This document shows, in pieces, positions 1 through 7,323 of a stretch of 64,000 bases of DNA (the stretch's first letter is position 1; every line of letters starts with the position of its first letter). A program made the translations under genes and the position numbers. Origin of the DNA: Brevibacterium sp. 239c (lineage in GTDB: Bacteria > Actinomycetota > Actinomycetes > Actinomycetales > Brevibacteriaceae); contig NZ_FXZH01000016.1 in assembly GCF_900169365.1 (NCBI RefSeq), forward strand, positions 50,656-114,655, read 5' to 3'. The notes under the pieces are model-generated. The model did no database searches. It saw only the letters and a program-made list of their open reading frames with translations, and was not told the origin of the DNA.

Positions 1-1013
1 CGCTCCTTCTGCGGTGCGGCTGTCGATTGCGGCGCAACCGCCGACACATAGACGTTCGGGCCTACCGCTTGGAGCCCATAGCGCCTGCTTCCGGCTCTGT
101 CGTCGACAAGAATCGAGCCCTTCACCCGGTAGACCCCGGCAGGCAGGTCCTCAAGGAAGTCCAGCACGGCACCAGCATCAGCAGACCCGCCGCCAGTGAT
201 CGTCACCGACTGTGCGTGATGGTGGACGGGGGCGCTCTCACCTTCGCCGTCGAAGCCCGTCTGAGCGGCCGCGGCGTAAGCCTGTCGGATGAGTTCCCGG
301 ATCGGAAGTTCCGCTTGGATGGGGTCTGCGCTTGCGCCTGCATCCCCGGTTGAACTGTCACCCGACCGTGTTCCGTCGCCGCCTCGTTCGGCCCCTGAAC
401 CGGGGTCGAAGATCAGCGCCGGGTCGAGACAGCCGTAGCTGGTGCCGACGACCAGGAGTCGCGGATTGCGCTGATGGACCCGTTCCCGGATCGCAGCGAC
501 AGCCGTGTCCCGGTCTGCGACGGGGAGCTGATCGAGCTTGTTGACAAGCACCAGGGTCGTCGCCGCGTAGCGCATCGGCGGTGCGGTTTCGGTGTCGACC
601 GTGGCGGCATGCATGGTGGCGTCGACGACGTCGATGACCCCGCCGAGGTGGAAGCGGTGGTGGCCCATGCGGGTAACCATCCGGGCCAGTGTCAGCGGTT
701 CGGCGAAACCGCTGGCTTCGACGATGATGGCGTCGAGACGCAGCCGTGGTTTCGCAAGTGCGGTGAGTGCGTCTTCGAGCGAAGTGTCATCATCAAGGCA
801 GCAGATGCATCCGCCCGAGATGGAGAAGGGCTCATCGACCTGCCCGACGACGAGGCCCGCGTCGATGTTGAGGTCGCCGAAGTCATTGACGACGACTCCG
901 ATGCGCGCATCGGGATGGCGCAGCAGGTGATTGAGCAGACTGGTCTTACCCGCCCCCAGGTAGCCAGTCAGGAGGATCACCGGGACGGCTCCTGCAGACT
1001 GCTTCGTGTTCAC
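1..1013 (-). CDS. CobW/COG0523 family GTP-binding protein (C-terminus cut by window edge)
   Basis: Reads from a GTG at 1013 without a stop to the window edge, giving about 337 residues. The start is supported by GGAGGAG just upstream. The P-loop GYLGAGKT lies at residues 17-24 and the metal-binding CICC motif of COG0523 G3E GTPases at 69-72. A later D-x-V-x-N-K-L-D stretch is the GTPase base-recognition region, followed by a Gly/Ala/Asp-rich linker and the start of a CobW C-terminal domain (VYRVKGSILV-like). Family members deliver or allocate metals, mostly zinc or cobalt. The divergent zur gene and the Zur-type box upstream point to a zinc chaperone made under zinc limitation. The specific metal is inference; the family is clear. 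Confidence 0.9.
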   Translation of the reverse strand, partial: MNTKQSAGAVPVILLTGYLGAGKTSLLNHLLRHPDARIGVVVNDFGDLNIDAGLVVGQVDEPFSISGGCICCLDDDTSLEDALTALAKPRLRLDAIIVEASGFAEPLTLARMVTRMGHHRFHLGGVIDVVDATMHAATVDTETAPPMRYAATTLVLVNKLDQLPVADRDTAVAAIRERVHQRNPRLLVVGTSYGCLDPALIFDPGSGAERGGDGTRSGDSSTGDAGASADPIQAELPIRELIRQAYAAAAQTGFDGEGESAPVHHHAQSVTITGGGSADAGAVLDFLEDLPAGVYRVKGSILVDDRAGSRRYGLQAVGPNVYVSAVAPQSTAAPQKE

Positions 1014-1052
1014 ATCTCCTCCACATCTGCCATCGGGACGCTCGTCATCCGC

Positions 1053-1073
1053 TAATGGTAATGTTTTTCATTA
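1053..1073. promoter_or_regulatory. Zur-type operator
   Basis: A 21-bp imperfect palindrome, TAATG at one end and CATTA at the other, lies 40 bp upstream of the GTPase start and 74 bp upstream of zur. Read on the minus strand it agrees closely with the general Fur/Zur layout (AATGAAAA, then ATTnnCATT). A related 21-bp site occurs at 2758-2778. Its position suits repression of the GTPase gene and possibly autoregulation of zur. Confidence 0.65.
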
Positions 1074-1146
1074 ATATTGGAACATATCAACGTATGCGCA
1101 TATGCTCACAGGACCAACTGCGCTGCAGCGTCGGAGGCACAAGGAC

Positions 1147-1560
1147 ATGACGGCTGAAGAGCCCAAGAAGACCCGCAGTACGGCTCAGAAGGCCGTGATC
1201 CGCTCCGCCCTCGAGAGCGAGAAGCGCTTCGTCTCCGCCCAACAGCTGCATCGGACGCTTGAGGATCAGGGACACACAGTGGGGCTGGCCACCGTCTACC
1301 GACAGCTCAACTCCCTGAGCGAGTCCGGGCACGCCGACTCCATCACCATTGCCGAGAAACAGCTGTTCCGCGCCTGCACCCAGGATGAACATCACCACCA
1401 CCTGGTGTGCGAAAACTGCGGCAAAGCCGTTGAGGTGGAACCGCCCAGCGAGGACTGGATCACCACCACGGCACAATCACATGGATTCGAAGTCACTCGA
1501 CATGTGTTCGAGATCTTCGGTCTCTGCGCTGAGTGCGCCGCCCTGGCCAAGAACCGGTAG
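1147..1560 (+). CDS. zur: Fur-family zinc uptake regulator Zur
   Basis: 137-residue Fur-family repressor. The N-terminal winged helix carries the usual LATVYRQLNSL DNA-recognition helix. This is followed by the HHHH cluster, the CENCG zinc site and the C-terminal CAEC pair, so both structural and regulatory metal sites look intact. The ATG at 1147 has GGAGG about 11 bases upstream. It is divergent from a COG0523 GTPase and close to a cysteine-free L36 gene, both classic Zur targets, which favours Zur over Fur or PerR. It should act as a Zn-dependent repressor. The stop codon falls inside the first unit of a short tandem repeat. Confidence 0.88.
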   Translation: MTAEEPKKTRSTAQKAVIRSALESEKRFVSAQQLHRTLEDQGHTVGLATVYRQLNSLSESGHADSITIAEKQLFRACTQDEHHHHLVCENCGKAVEVEPPSEDWITTTAQSHGFEVTRHVFEIFGLCAECAALAKNR

Positions 1561-1623
1561 CGGTCGCCAGCGATGAACCGGTTGCAATCGCCAGCGAAGA
1601 ACCAGTTGCAGTCGTCGGCGGAC
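1552..1623. repeat. Three imperfect 24-bp tandem repeats spanning the zur stop
   Basis: Units begin at 1552, 1576 and 1600, each opening with AACCGG or AACCAG. They are in frame with zur because 24 is a multiple of 3. The zur stop TAG in unit 1 corresponds to TTG in units 2 and 3. The convergent gene ends at 1637, just past the repeats. Confidence 0.7.
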
Positions 1624-1636
1624 AGCATCGGCGAAC

Positions 1637-2722
1637 CTACGTCGCCGTTGTGCTCCACGCCGGAAATTCGTCGGGGTAGCCCGCCCACTCCATCGGCCCG
1701 GCCTCCAGCTCCGCATCGCTGAGGGCGGCCTCGTCGAGGACCTGCCGCAGCCGGAGCTCGTCGAGTCCGGTGCCGATGAACGCCAGGTCCTGACCGAACG
1801 CGAGAAACTCGGCCCCAGCGCCGGGGCTGTCGTCGAACGCCAATGGAGAAAGCGTGAATATGCGGCCGACCTGATCCCACTGAGCGGTGATGTGCGGACG
1901 TGTGGCCAATCGTGCAAATCCGGCCGAGCGCAGAATGTGACCGCAGTGCCCCTGAAACAGGCATGCCTTCAGCGCGTGATTCAGGCGACCTGGGTGGAAG
2001 GGACGATACTGCTCGTACCGAATGGCTTCGACCACGCAGGATTGCCGCTGCGGTGGAAATTCTTGGTTGAGGATCGCCACCCAGCCGGCATCCGGTGGCC
2101 GCTGCACGTAGGTCCTCCCGGCACGACCGAGCACTTCGAAACCGTCGCGACCGCCGAGACCGTCGCGACCGTGCCGGCTGCAGGGATTCGCGACGAGTCT
2201 CTGCTCAGCACTTGGGGCTAGATGGCTGAGCAGCGAGGCAGCCCGCTCGAGCGCCTTCGGCTGGAGCGAGCTTCCGTTTACAACTGCGATCGTCGAAGCG
2301 AATTCGATCTGAGCGACGAGCAGCTCAGCCTTCGAGGCGATGACGCCTCCGTCCCTCGCATCACTCGCCAGGGGGACTCTGATGAGCTCCTCAGAGTCAA
2401 GATCAGCAAGCATACATCCCACGTCGAGGACGCAGACGAGGTCGAGGAGAGCCGTCCCCGCGTCCGGAGCCGTGAGGAAGCCGACGATCTCCATCACCGG
2501 CACCTCCAGTGGGTATTCCAGGACGACGCCGGGAACGTGGATCGCCTTGCGCATCAGATTGACTGCCCTGTCGACGGCTTCGAGTCCTTGACCCGTCTGC
2601 TCGGCAGGGACGAAGACGAATCCCCGGACTTCCGCTATGCTCCGGGCGCACCTGCCCCTCTCCTGGGCACACGCGCCAGTCACCGCAATCACATCGACAT
2701 CGGCATCACTTGACTCTGGCAT
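1637..2722 (-). CDS. CobW-like protein with degenerate P-loop
   Basis: 361 residues from the ATG at 2722, chosen because GGGAAGG sits about 6 bases upstream; the ATG at 2728 directly abuts that ribosome site. The C-terminal half is a recognisable CobW C-terminal domain (RYEQYRPFHPGRL, then GRIFTLSPLAF and GQDLAFIGTGLD). The N-terminus keeps the G3E start (DVIAVTG), but where GxxGAGKT should be it has GACAQERG, so the catalytic lysine and threonine are missing. It also lacks the CxCC metal motif. It is divergent from a Zn-free L36 gene across a Zur-type box, so it is probably expressed in zinc starvation. It may be a non-GTPase metal carrier or ribosome-associated factor; the function is unknown. 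Confidence 0.8.
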   Translation of the reverse strand: MPESSDADVDVIAVTGACAQERGRCARSIAEVRGFVFVPAEQTGQGLEAVDRAVNLMRKAIHVPGVVLEYPLEVPVMEIVGFLTAPDAGTALLDLVCVLDVGCMLADLDSEELIRVPLASDARDGGVIASKAELLVAQIEFASTIAVVNGSSLQPKALERAASLLSHLAPSAEQRLVANPCSRHGRDGLGGRDGFEVLGRAGRTYVQRPPDAGWVAILNQEFPPQRQSCVVEAIRYEQYRPFHPGRLNHALKACLFQGHCGHILRSAGFARLATRPHITAQWDQVGRIFTLSPLAFDDSPGAGAEFLAFGQDLAFIGTGLDELRLRQVLDEAALSDAELEAGPMEWAGYPDEFPAWSTTAT

Positions 2723-2745
2723 TGGCATCCTTCCCTCAAAGAATC

Positions 2746-2778
2746 TATTGTTAAGCCTAACAATACTCATTCTCATTA
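2746..2778. promoter_or_regulatory. Palindrome plus second Zur-type box between divergent genes
   Basis: Two overlapping elements lie between the CobW-like gene and rpmJ. At 2746-2765 is an inverted repeat with perfect 8-bp arms, TATTGTTA and TAACAATA, around AGCC. At 2758-2778 is a 21-bp sequence that on the minus strand begins TAATGA and ends TTGTTA, resembling the Zur-type box at 1053-1073. Either could be the operator; the position suits co-repression of both genes. Confidence 0.55.
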
Positions 2779-2790
2779 AGGAGATCAGTC

Positions 2791-2913
2791 ATGAAGGTTC
2801 GCAGATCTCTGCGCTCGATCAAGAAGCAGCCGGGTTCACAGGTCGTGCGCAGACGCGGCCGCGTCTATGTCATCAACAAGCTCAATCCCCGATTCAAGGC
2901 ACGTCAGGGCTGA
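2791..2913 (+). CDS. rpmJ: 50S ribosomal protein L36, cysteine-free (C-minus) paralogue
   Basis: 40-residue protein beginning [19 protein letters not shown] and ending NPRFKARQG, the pattern of the alternative L36. It contains no cysteine and no histidine, so it cannot hold the zinc ion bound by the standard L36 zinc ribbon. AAGGAG lies 8 bases upstream of the ATG. C-minus ribosomal paralogues are known Zur targets that replace zinc-containing versions when zinc is scarce and free the metal. The Zur-type box directly upstream and the neighbouring zur gene fit that role. Confidence 0.92.
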   Translation: MKVRRSLRSIKKQPGSQVVRRRGRVYVINKLNPRFKARQG

Positions 2914-2920
2914 TCCGAGC

Positions 2921-3628
2921 TCAGCGCGAACGCCTGGGGCCGCCCGCACTGCCGTGCGTGAAGATCTCGGGGTTGAGCTCAACGAGCTTTCGGGTGTGGC
3001 GAATATGCAGGGCCATCATCGCCTCCGCGGATTCGACATCGCCATCGATCACGGCCCGAAGGATCATGCGGTGCTCGGCGAAGATGTCCTCCCGCCGGGA
3101 ACGTCGGGTGATTCCGTCCGGAGCCAGCAGCTGCCTGCGGTAATAGTGGGTGAGATTCCACAGGTGCTCGACAGTGTCGTGGAGCCTGATCGTCGTCGGG
3201 CCTGCCATCAGTGCCCGATGGAAATCATGGTCACACTCAAGGAAGTCACCACTCGACGTCGCCGCCTCCACCCGCTGGGCACTGGCTTCGAACTCGGCAA
3301 AGGAATCTGCAGTGTGAGTGGGCATCGCCATCCCCAGCAGCAGCGGCTCCAGCCGTTCCCGCATCAGGTAGATCTCCCGGCATTCGTCAAGATTAAGCGT
3401 TGACACCCACGCTCCAGTCGATGCCACCAGGGTGACCAGTCCAGAGGATTCGAGGATGTGCAGGGTCTCCCTGATCGGCAGCCTGCTCACGCCGAATTCC
3501 TCGGCGATCTCCTCCTGCCTGATCCTGGTTCCAGGGACGAGAACTCCCTTGATGATCCGCGACCTCAGCTCGGCCGCGATTCTGGCGCTGGCCGCCTGAT
3601 CGTGTGTCACAGTTCGCATCCCTTTCAT
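2921..3628 (-). CDS. GntR-family transcriptional regulator, FCD subfamily
   Basis: 235 residues from the ATG at 3628, which has GAGGG seven bases upstream; the open frame reaches further but without a ribosome site. The N-terminal winged helix (residues about 10-75) has the GntR pattern RQEEIAEEFGVSRLPIRE. The C-terminal all-helical FCD ligand domain shows the Asp/His metal-site pattern (D-HDFHRAL, H-HRMILRA, H-H near the end). FCD regulators usually respond to small organic acids or amino acids. It is divergent from an amino-acid-type permease with several matching palindromes between them, so it probably controls that transporter. The ligand is unknown. Confidence 0.85.
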   Translation of the reverse strand: MKGMRTVTHDQAASARIAAELRSRIIKGVLVPGTRIRQEEIAEEFGVSRLPIRETLHILESSGLVTLVASTGAWVSTLNLDECREIYLMRERLEPLLLGMAMPTHTADSFAEFEASAQRVEAATSSGDFLECDHDFHRALMAGPTTIRLHDTVEHLWNLTHYYRRQLLAPDGITRRSRREDIFAEHRMILRAVIDGDVESAEAMMALHIRHTRKLVELNPEIFTHGSAGGPRRSR

Positions 3629-3753
3629 ACTTTCGCCCTCTGCCGTGAAGCATAGTCGCCCACACGCTGCGAGACGGCGGATCCCAAGGTCCGCAATGAT
3701 CATCGACTCGAGACACTCCGCGCCGATTGCAATCAAACTGCAATCTGGGCCCA

Positions 3754-3904
3754 TTTGGACCAAAGGCACCTGAACTGCGGAACTGCTGCCTGGGAATTCT
3801 GAGCATAATTGGATCCAATCTGGCAACTGGGCATTCAGCGATGACAGATATTAATGGGCTCTATAGCGAAGCCTGTTTCGGCATTGGATCCATTCGACGC
3901 GATA
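3754..3904. promoter_or_regulatory. Three TTGGATCCAA-like palindromes, candidate GntR operators
   Basis: The 436-bp gap between the GntR gene and the permease holds three related short palindromes: TTTGGACCAAA at 3754-3764, ATTGGATCCAAT at 3808-3819 (perfect) and ATTGGATCCATT at 3893-3904. Short symmetric sites of this size are typical for GntR/FCD dimers. I see no gene in the rest of the gap. Confidence 0.5.
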
Positions 3905-4064
3905 TCTTGTCGTTGTTCGAAAGCCTGACTATCGACCCAGGTCACATGCGGTATATATGCGCGCCCCCGAGGGCCGGAAATCACTATCAACGTGATTGAC
4001 ATCACCCACTCCAGGAGAGAAACTTCAAAAGTTGAAAGCTATTTACACAATTGAAAGGGCAATG

Positions 4065-5717
4065 ATGTCCACAATCATTCCCCCGGCGTCCGGACGACCA
4101 ACGAAGGTCGAAGTCCGGGCCGATAAGGGGCTCAAGAGAGACATCGGAAAAATCGGTCTCCTATTCACCGGCGTCGGTTCGATCATCGGCTCCGGTTGGC
4201 TCTTCGGCGCGTTCAACGCCTCCGTGATGGTCGGTCCGGCATCACTCATCTCCTGGGCGCTCGGCGCCGTCATGATGATCTTCGTGGCGCTGAACTATGC
4301 GGAGCTCGGCGTGATGTTCCCCGTCGCCGGTGGCGTCATTCGCTTCCCCCACTTCTCCTTCGGCTCATTCGCCAGCTTCACCAGCGGGTGGATCACCTGG
4401 CTGTCTGTGGCGGCGACCGTGCCCATCGAGGTCATGGCCGCCGTTCAGTACGCGTCGAGCTACCTTCCCTGGCTGATGCACACCGTCGATGACGTCGCCG
4501 TCCTCACAGGCCCGGGCATTGCGGTGAGCATTGCTCTGATGCTGGTCTTCAGCTTCATCAATCTCTACGGAGTCCAGCTCTTCGCTCGGTTCAACAACGT
4601 CCTCGTGTGGTGGAAGCTCGCCGTCATCCTGCTGGTCATCGTCGTGTTCTTCGCTCTCTCGTTCAACCCCGGTCACTTCGCGAGCCAGCAGTTCGGCGGA
4701 TTCGCACCCAACGGAATCGGACCGATCTTCGCAGCCCTGCCTGCTGCCGGCATCGTCTTCTCCTACCTCGGTTTCCGTCAAGGCGTCGAGTTCGCCGGTG
4801 AGACGACGAACCCGCAGAAGAATGTCCCCTTCGCAGTCATCGGATCGATCCTCGTCACCGGCGTCATCTACATCGCACTGCAGGCGGCCTTCATCGGCGC
4901 ACTGCCCTCGGACCTCCTCGACGGTGGTTGGGCGAAACTGGCCTTCACCAACGATGCGGGTCCTCTGGCTGAGATCTCCCTGCTGCTGGGCGCCGTATGG
5001 CTGGCAGTCATCCTCTACGGTGATGCGATCGTCTCCCCCGCTGACACCGGCCTGATCTACACCGCGCTGGCTCCTCGCCTGTCCTATTCACAGGCGAAGG
5101 TCGGCAACGCCCCACGCGCCCTGGCCAAGCTCAACAAGCACGGCGTCCCCTGGATCTCACTGCTCGTCGTCTTCATCGTCTCCTGCATCATGTTCCTGCC
5201 CTTCCCCTCATGGGCGAAACTGGTCGGATTCATCACCTCCGGCACCGTACTCTCATTCGCCACGGGCCCGGTGGTCGTCGCCGCGCTGCGGCGTCAGCTG
5301 CCTGAGCAGGAACGTCCGTTCAAACTGCCTGGCAACGACGTGCTGCCCATCATCGGCTTCATCTGCGCGAACCTCATCGTCTACTGGACAGGATGGGAAA
5401 CGAACTGGAAGCTCTTCCTCGCCGTCGCGATCGGTTACGTCGTCATGATCCTCCACCACATCTTCGCCAAGGACAAGGCTCGCCTGCCGGACCTGAAGAT
5501 GCGCTCCGGCTGGTGGATGATCCTGTGGATGGTCGGCCTGGTCCTTCTCAGCCTCATCGGCCATTACGGCGGCGGACTCGACATCATGGGCTTCGTCTGG
5601 GGTGAGATCGTCACTGTGATCTTCTCGGTCATCGTCTTCTACGTCGGCATCAGCTGCCGACTGACCCCAGAGGAGTCGGTCGAAGCCATCGAGCAGACTC
5701 AGCGCGTGGACGACTGA
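4065..5717 (+). CDS. APC-superfamily amino acid permease
   Basis: 550-residue membrane protein of the APC superfamily with about 12 to 14 transmembrane helices. The first helix has the substrate-backbone motif GVGSIIGSGWLFG. A later segment, GFRQGVEFAGETTNPQKNVP, matches the loop after helix 6 of amino-acid permeases. The ATG at 4065 is preferred because GAAAGGG ends five bases upstream; the frame is open from 3996 but lacks a ribosome site there. It is divergent from a GntR/FCD regulator that probably controls it. Substrate cannot be told from sequence; an amino acid or related amine is most likely. A long hairpin follows the stop. Confidence 0.87.
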   Translation: MSTIIPPASGRPTKVEVRADKGLKRDIGKIGLLFTGVGSIIGSGWLFGAFNASVMVGPASLISWALGAVMMIFVALNYAELGVMFPVAGGVIRFPHFSFGSFASFTSGWITWLSVAATVPIEVMAAVQYASSYLPWLMHTVDDVAVLTGPGIAVSIALMLVFSFINLYGVQLFARFNNVLVWWKLAVILLVIVVFFALSFNPGHFASQQFGGFAPNGIGPIFAALPAAGIVFSYLGFRQGVEFAGETTNPQKNVPFAVIGSILVTGVIYIALQAAFIGALPSDLLDGGWAKLAFTNDAGPLAEISLLLGAVWLAVILYGDAIVSPADTGLIYTALAPRLSYSQAKVGNAPRALAKLNKHGVPWISLLVVFIVSCIMFLPFPSWAKLVGFITSGTVLSFATGPVVVAALRRQLPEQERPFKLPGNDVLPIIGFICANLIVYWTGWETNWKLFLAVAIGYVVMILHHIFAKDKARLPDLKMRSGWWMILWMVGLVLLSLIGHYGGGLDIMGFVWGEIVTVIFSVIVFYVGISCRLTPEESVEAIEQTQRVDD

Positions 5718-5743
5718 GTCCACGTCTGCTTCCCGAACCGCAC

Positions 5744-5793
5744 ACCCGTGGCATCACCTCGGCGAACTTTGCCGTCGGGGTGATGCCGTGGGT
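5744..5793 (+). terminator. Long hairpin after the permease gene
   Basis: Arms ACCCGTGGCATCACC and GGTGATGCCGTGGGT (two G-T pairs) enclose a second small hairpin (CGGC/GCCG). It begins 26 bp after the permease stop. There is no T-run, so it may be a Rho-independent terminator of the actinobacterial L-shaped kind or an RNA-stabilising structure. Confidence 0.5.
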
Positions 5794-5866
5794 ATCGAAT
5801 AGTCACGGTCGAAATCACCGCACGGCCGCTCGGGCATGAACTATGGTCAGTCACCAAGGAGGAGAC

Positions 5867-6196
5867 ATGGCCACGGATTACTCACCCGAGCGACTTGCCT
5901 TGATGGCAGAGGAACTGTTCGCCGCCGCTCAGGCGCTGGGGATCAGTCTGCCCCAAAGCGGCACACCCAGCACTGTGCCAAATGATGAAGCTGACATCGA
6001 GTCGGATGCCTCGGGGCTGGTCACAACGCTTCTGGACTCCAGTTCGACCTGGGCGGCGACTATAGGCTCACGCGCGGCCGCCCCCTTCGGTGCTTTCCTC
6101 GCCGGATCCCGTTCAGACGCACAAACTAAAACGGCGGCCAGTGCCTGTGCGCGCGTCGAGGACGTCATCGCCGCACTCAGTCGCTGCGACGAGTGA
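5867..6196 (+). CDS. Small protein with DUF6457-like region
   Basis: 109 residues from the ATG at 5867, which has a strong AAGGAGGAG three bases upstream. Predicted soluble and helical. The C-terminal part, with TWAATIGSR then APFGAFLAG, resembles the C-terminal module fused to MobA next door (ILEFASRIKHS, then VLAAFLAGRV). In actinobacteria such small modules occur alone or fused to MobA. It is convergent with mobA and overlaps its 3' end by 20 bp. A role in molybdenum cofactor handling is inference from this resemblance and position. Confidence 0.65.
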   Translation: MATDYSPERLALMAEELFAAAQALGISLPQSGTPSTVPNDEADIESDASGLVTTLLDSSSTWAATIGSRAAAPFGAFLAGSRSDAQTKTAASACARVEDVIAALSRCDE

Positions 6197-7100
6197 GGAC
6201 CTCCTCGACCTTCCGCAGCGACTCCTCGACGGACGTCGGAGCACCGGCTGAGCCTCCGGCATGTACCCTGCCGGCGAGGAACGCAGCGAGGACCGGGCTC
6301 AAGGACGACTGCGAATGTTTGATCCTCGAAGCGAACTCGAGGATCGCGGCAACCTCGCCATCGTCTATCTCAGACTCCGCATAATCCCGGATCTGCAGGA
6401 CCTCCGCAGGTACCGGCCGAACTCTATCGGCTGCAGAGCCATTGCCAGCAGGGCCCTCGTCAGCAGCGGAGACCTCGGCAGAGATCTGCTCGAACTCTTC
6501 CGGCGTGTCGAAGTCGACGATCGTCCCGGGATCGACCTCCACTGAGGTCACTTCAACCCCGCGGAAGAGCAGCTTGACCGCTTTGTCGCGTGTGTCGCCG
6601 ATATCGGCCAGTCGTGAACGCAGCAACCCTGTCGGCCACGCCGCACACAGGAACTGAAGCTTTCCTCTGTCGTCGACACCGGCCGCAGGCTTCTCGGTCT
6701 CCCGGCACGAGGCGATGAGCGCTTGCAGATGATCCTCACTGACCAGCGGCATGTCACCGGCCAGGATGAGGGTGACGTCGGAAGCCTCACGGCTACGCTG
6801 TGAGGCACCACTCTGCCTCTGTTCGTGCTGGTCTCTGACGGCGCGCACGCCGGCATCGATTCCGGCCAGAGGACCAGAGAAAATCGGTTCCTCACGGACC
6901 GTGTACACCTCAGCCTGCTCGGCCTGCGAGAGCCCCTCGGCCGGACCTGCCAGCCAGATCTTCGCATCGGGCACCGCCGAGCGCACGGTCGCGATGATCC
7001 GCGAGATCACCGATCGCTCGCCGAGGAGGACGCCAGGCTTATGGACCCCGCCGAAGCGACGGGATCGGCCACCACTGAGAACTATAACCGTGTTCGCCAT
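6177..7100 (-). CDS. mobA: Molybdenum cofactor guanylyltransferase MobA with C-terminal DUF6457-like domain
   Basis: 307 residues. The N-terminal nucleotidyltransferase domain begins with LSGGRSRRFGG (the LxGGxSxRMG GTP-binding loop), followed by the metal-binding AGDMPLVS segment and EEPIFSGPLAGI. These are hallmarks of MobA, which joins GMP to molybdopterin. After residue about 215 a linker rich in Ala, Gly and Glu leads to a 70-residue helical module of the DUF6457 type. The product is the bis-MGD cofactor needed by NarG, encoded on the other side of the divergent promoter. The ATG at 7100 is chosen by homology; no good ribosome site is visible. Confidence 0.9.
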   Translation of the reverse strand: MANTVIVLSGGRSRRFGGVHKPGVLLGERSVISRIIATVRSAVPDAKIWLAGPAEGLSQAEQAEVYTVREEPIFSGPLAGIDAGVRAVRDQHEQRQSGASQRSREASDVTLILAGDMPLVSEDHLQALIASCRETEKPAAGVDDRGKLQFLCAAWPTGLLRSRLADIGDTRDKAVKLLFRGVEVTSVEVDPGTIVDFDTPEEFEQISAEVSAADEGPAGNGSAADRVRPVPAEVLQIRDYAESEIDDGEVAAILEFASRIKHSQSSLSPVLAAFLAGRVHAGGSAGAPTSVEESLRKVEEVLTRRSD

Positions 7101-7117
7101 GGTCCGATCATACGCTT

Positions 7118-7134
7118 TTCTACGATTCGTAGAA
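7118..7134. promoter_or_regulatory. Palindromic operator candidate shared with the nar regulator
   Basis: TTCTACGATTCGTAGAA is a near-perfect inverted repeat 18 bp upstream of mobA in the mobA/narK divergent region. A related site (14 of 17 positions the same) lies upstream of the HTH regulator at 16339-16355, so it is a plausible binding site for that regulator. Confidence 0.6.
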
Positions 7135-7323
7135 TCGAGCATGATTCTTTTCCGTATATCGGATTGTGACCATATCTGCGGTTCTCACCGACTCTCCGAA
7201 CCATCGTGCCACCACGCTCTTTGACAGGGTTCGGATTAAACACGGTCGAAACTGTTCCCTATTCCTGCGAACTCTGGTCATATCGAGACTAACAATCAGA
7301 TCAGTTCACTCAGGAGGCCGGGG

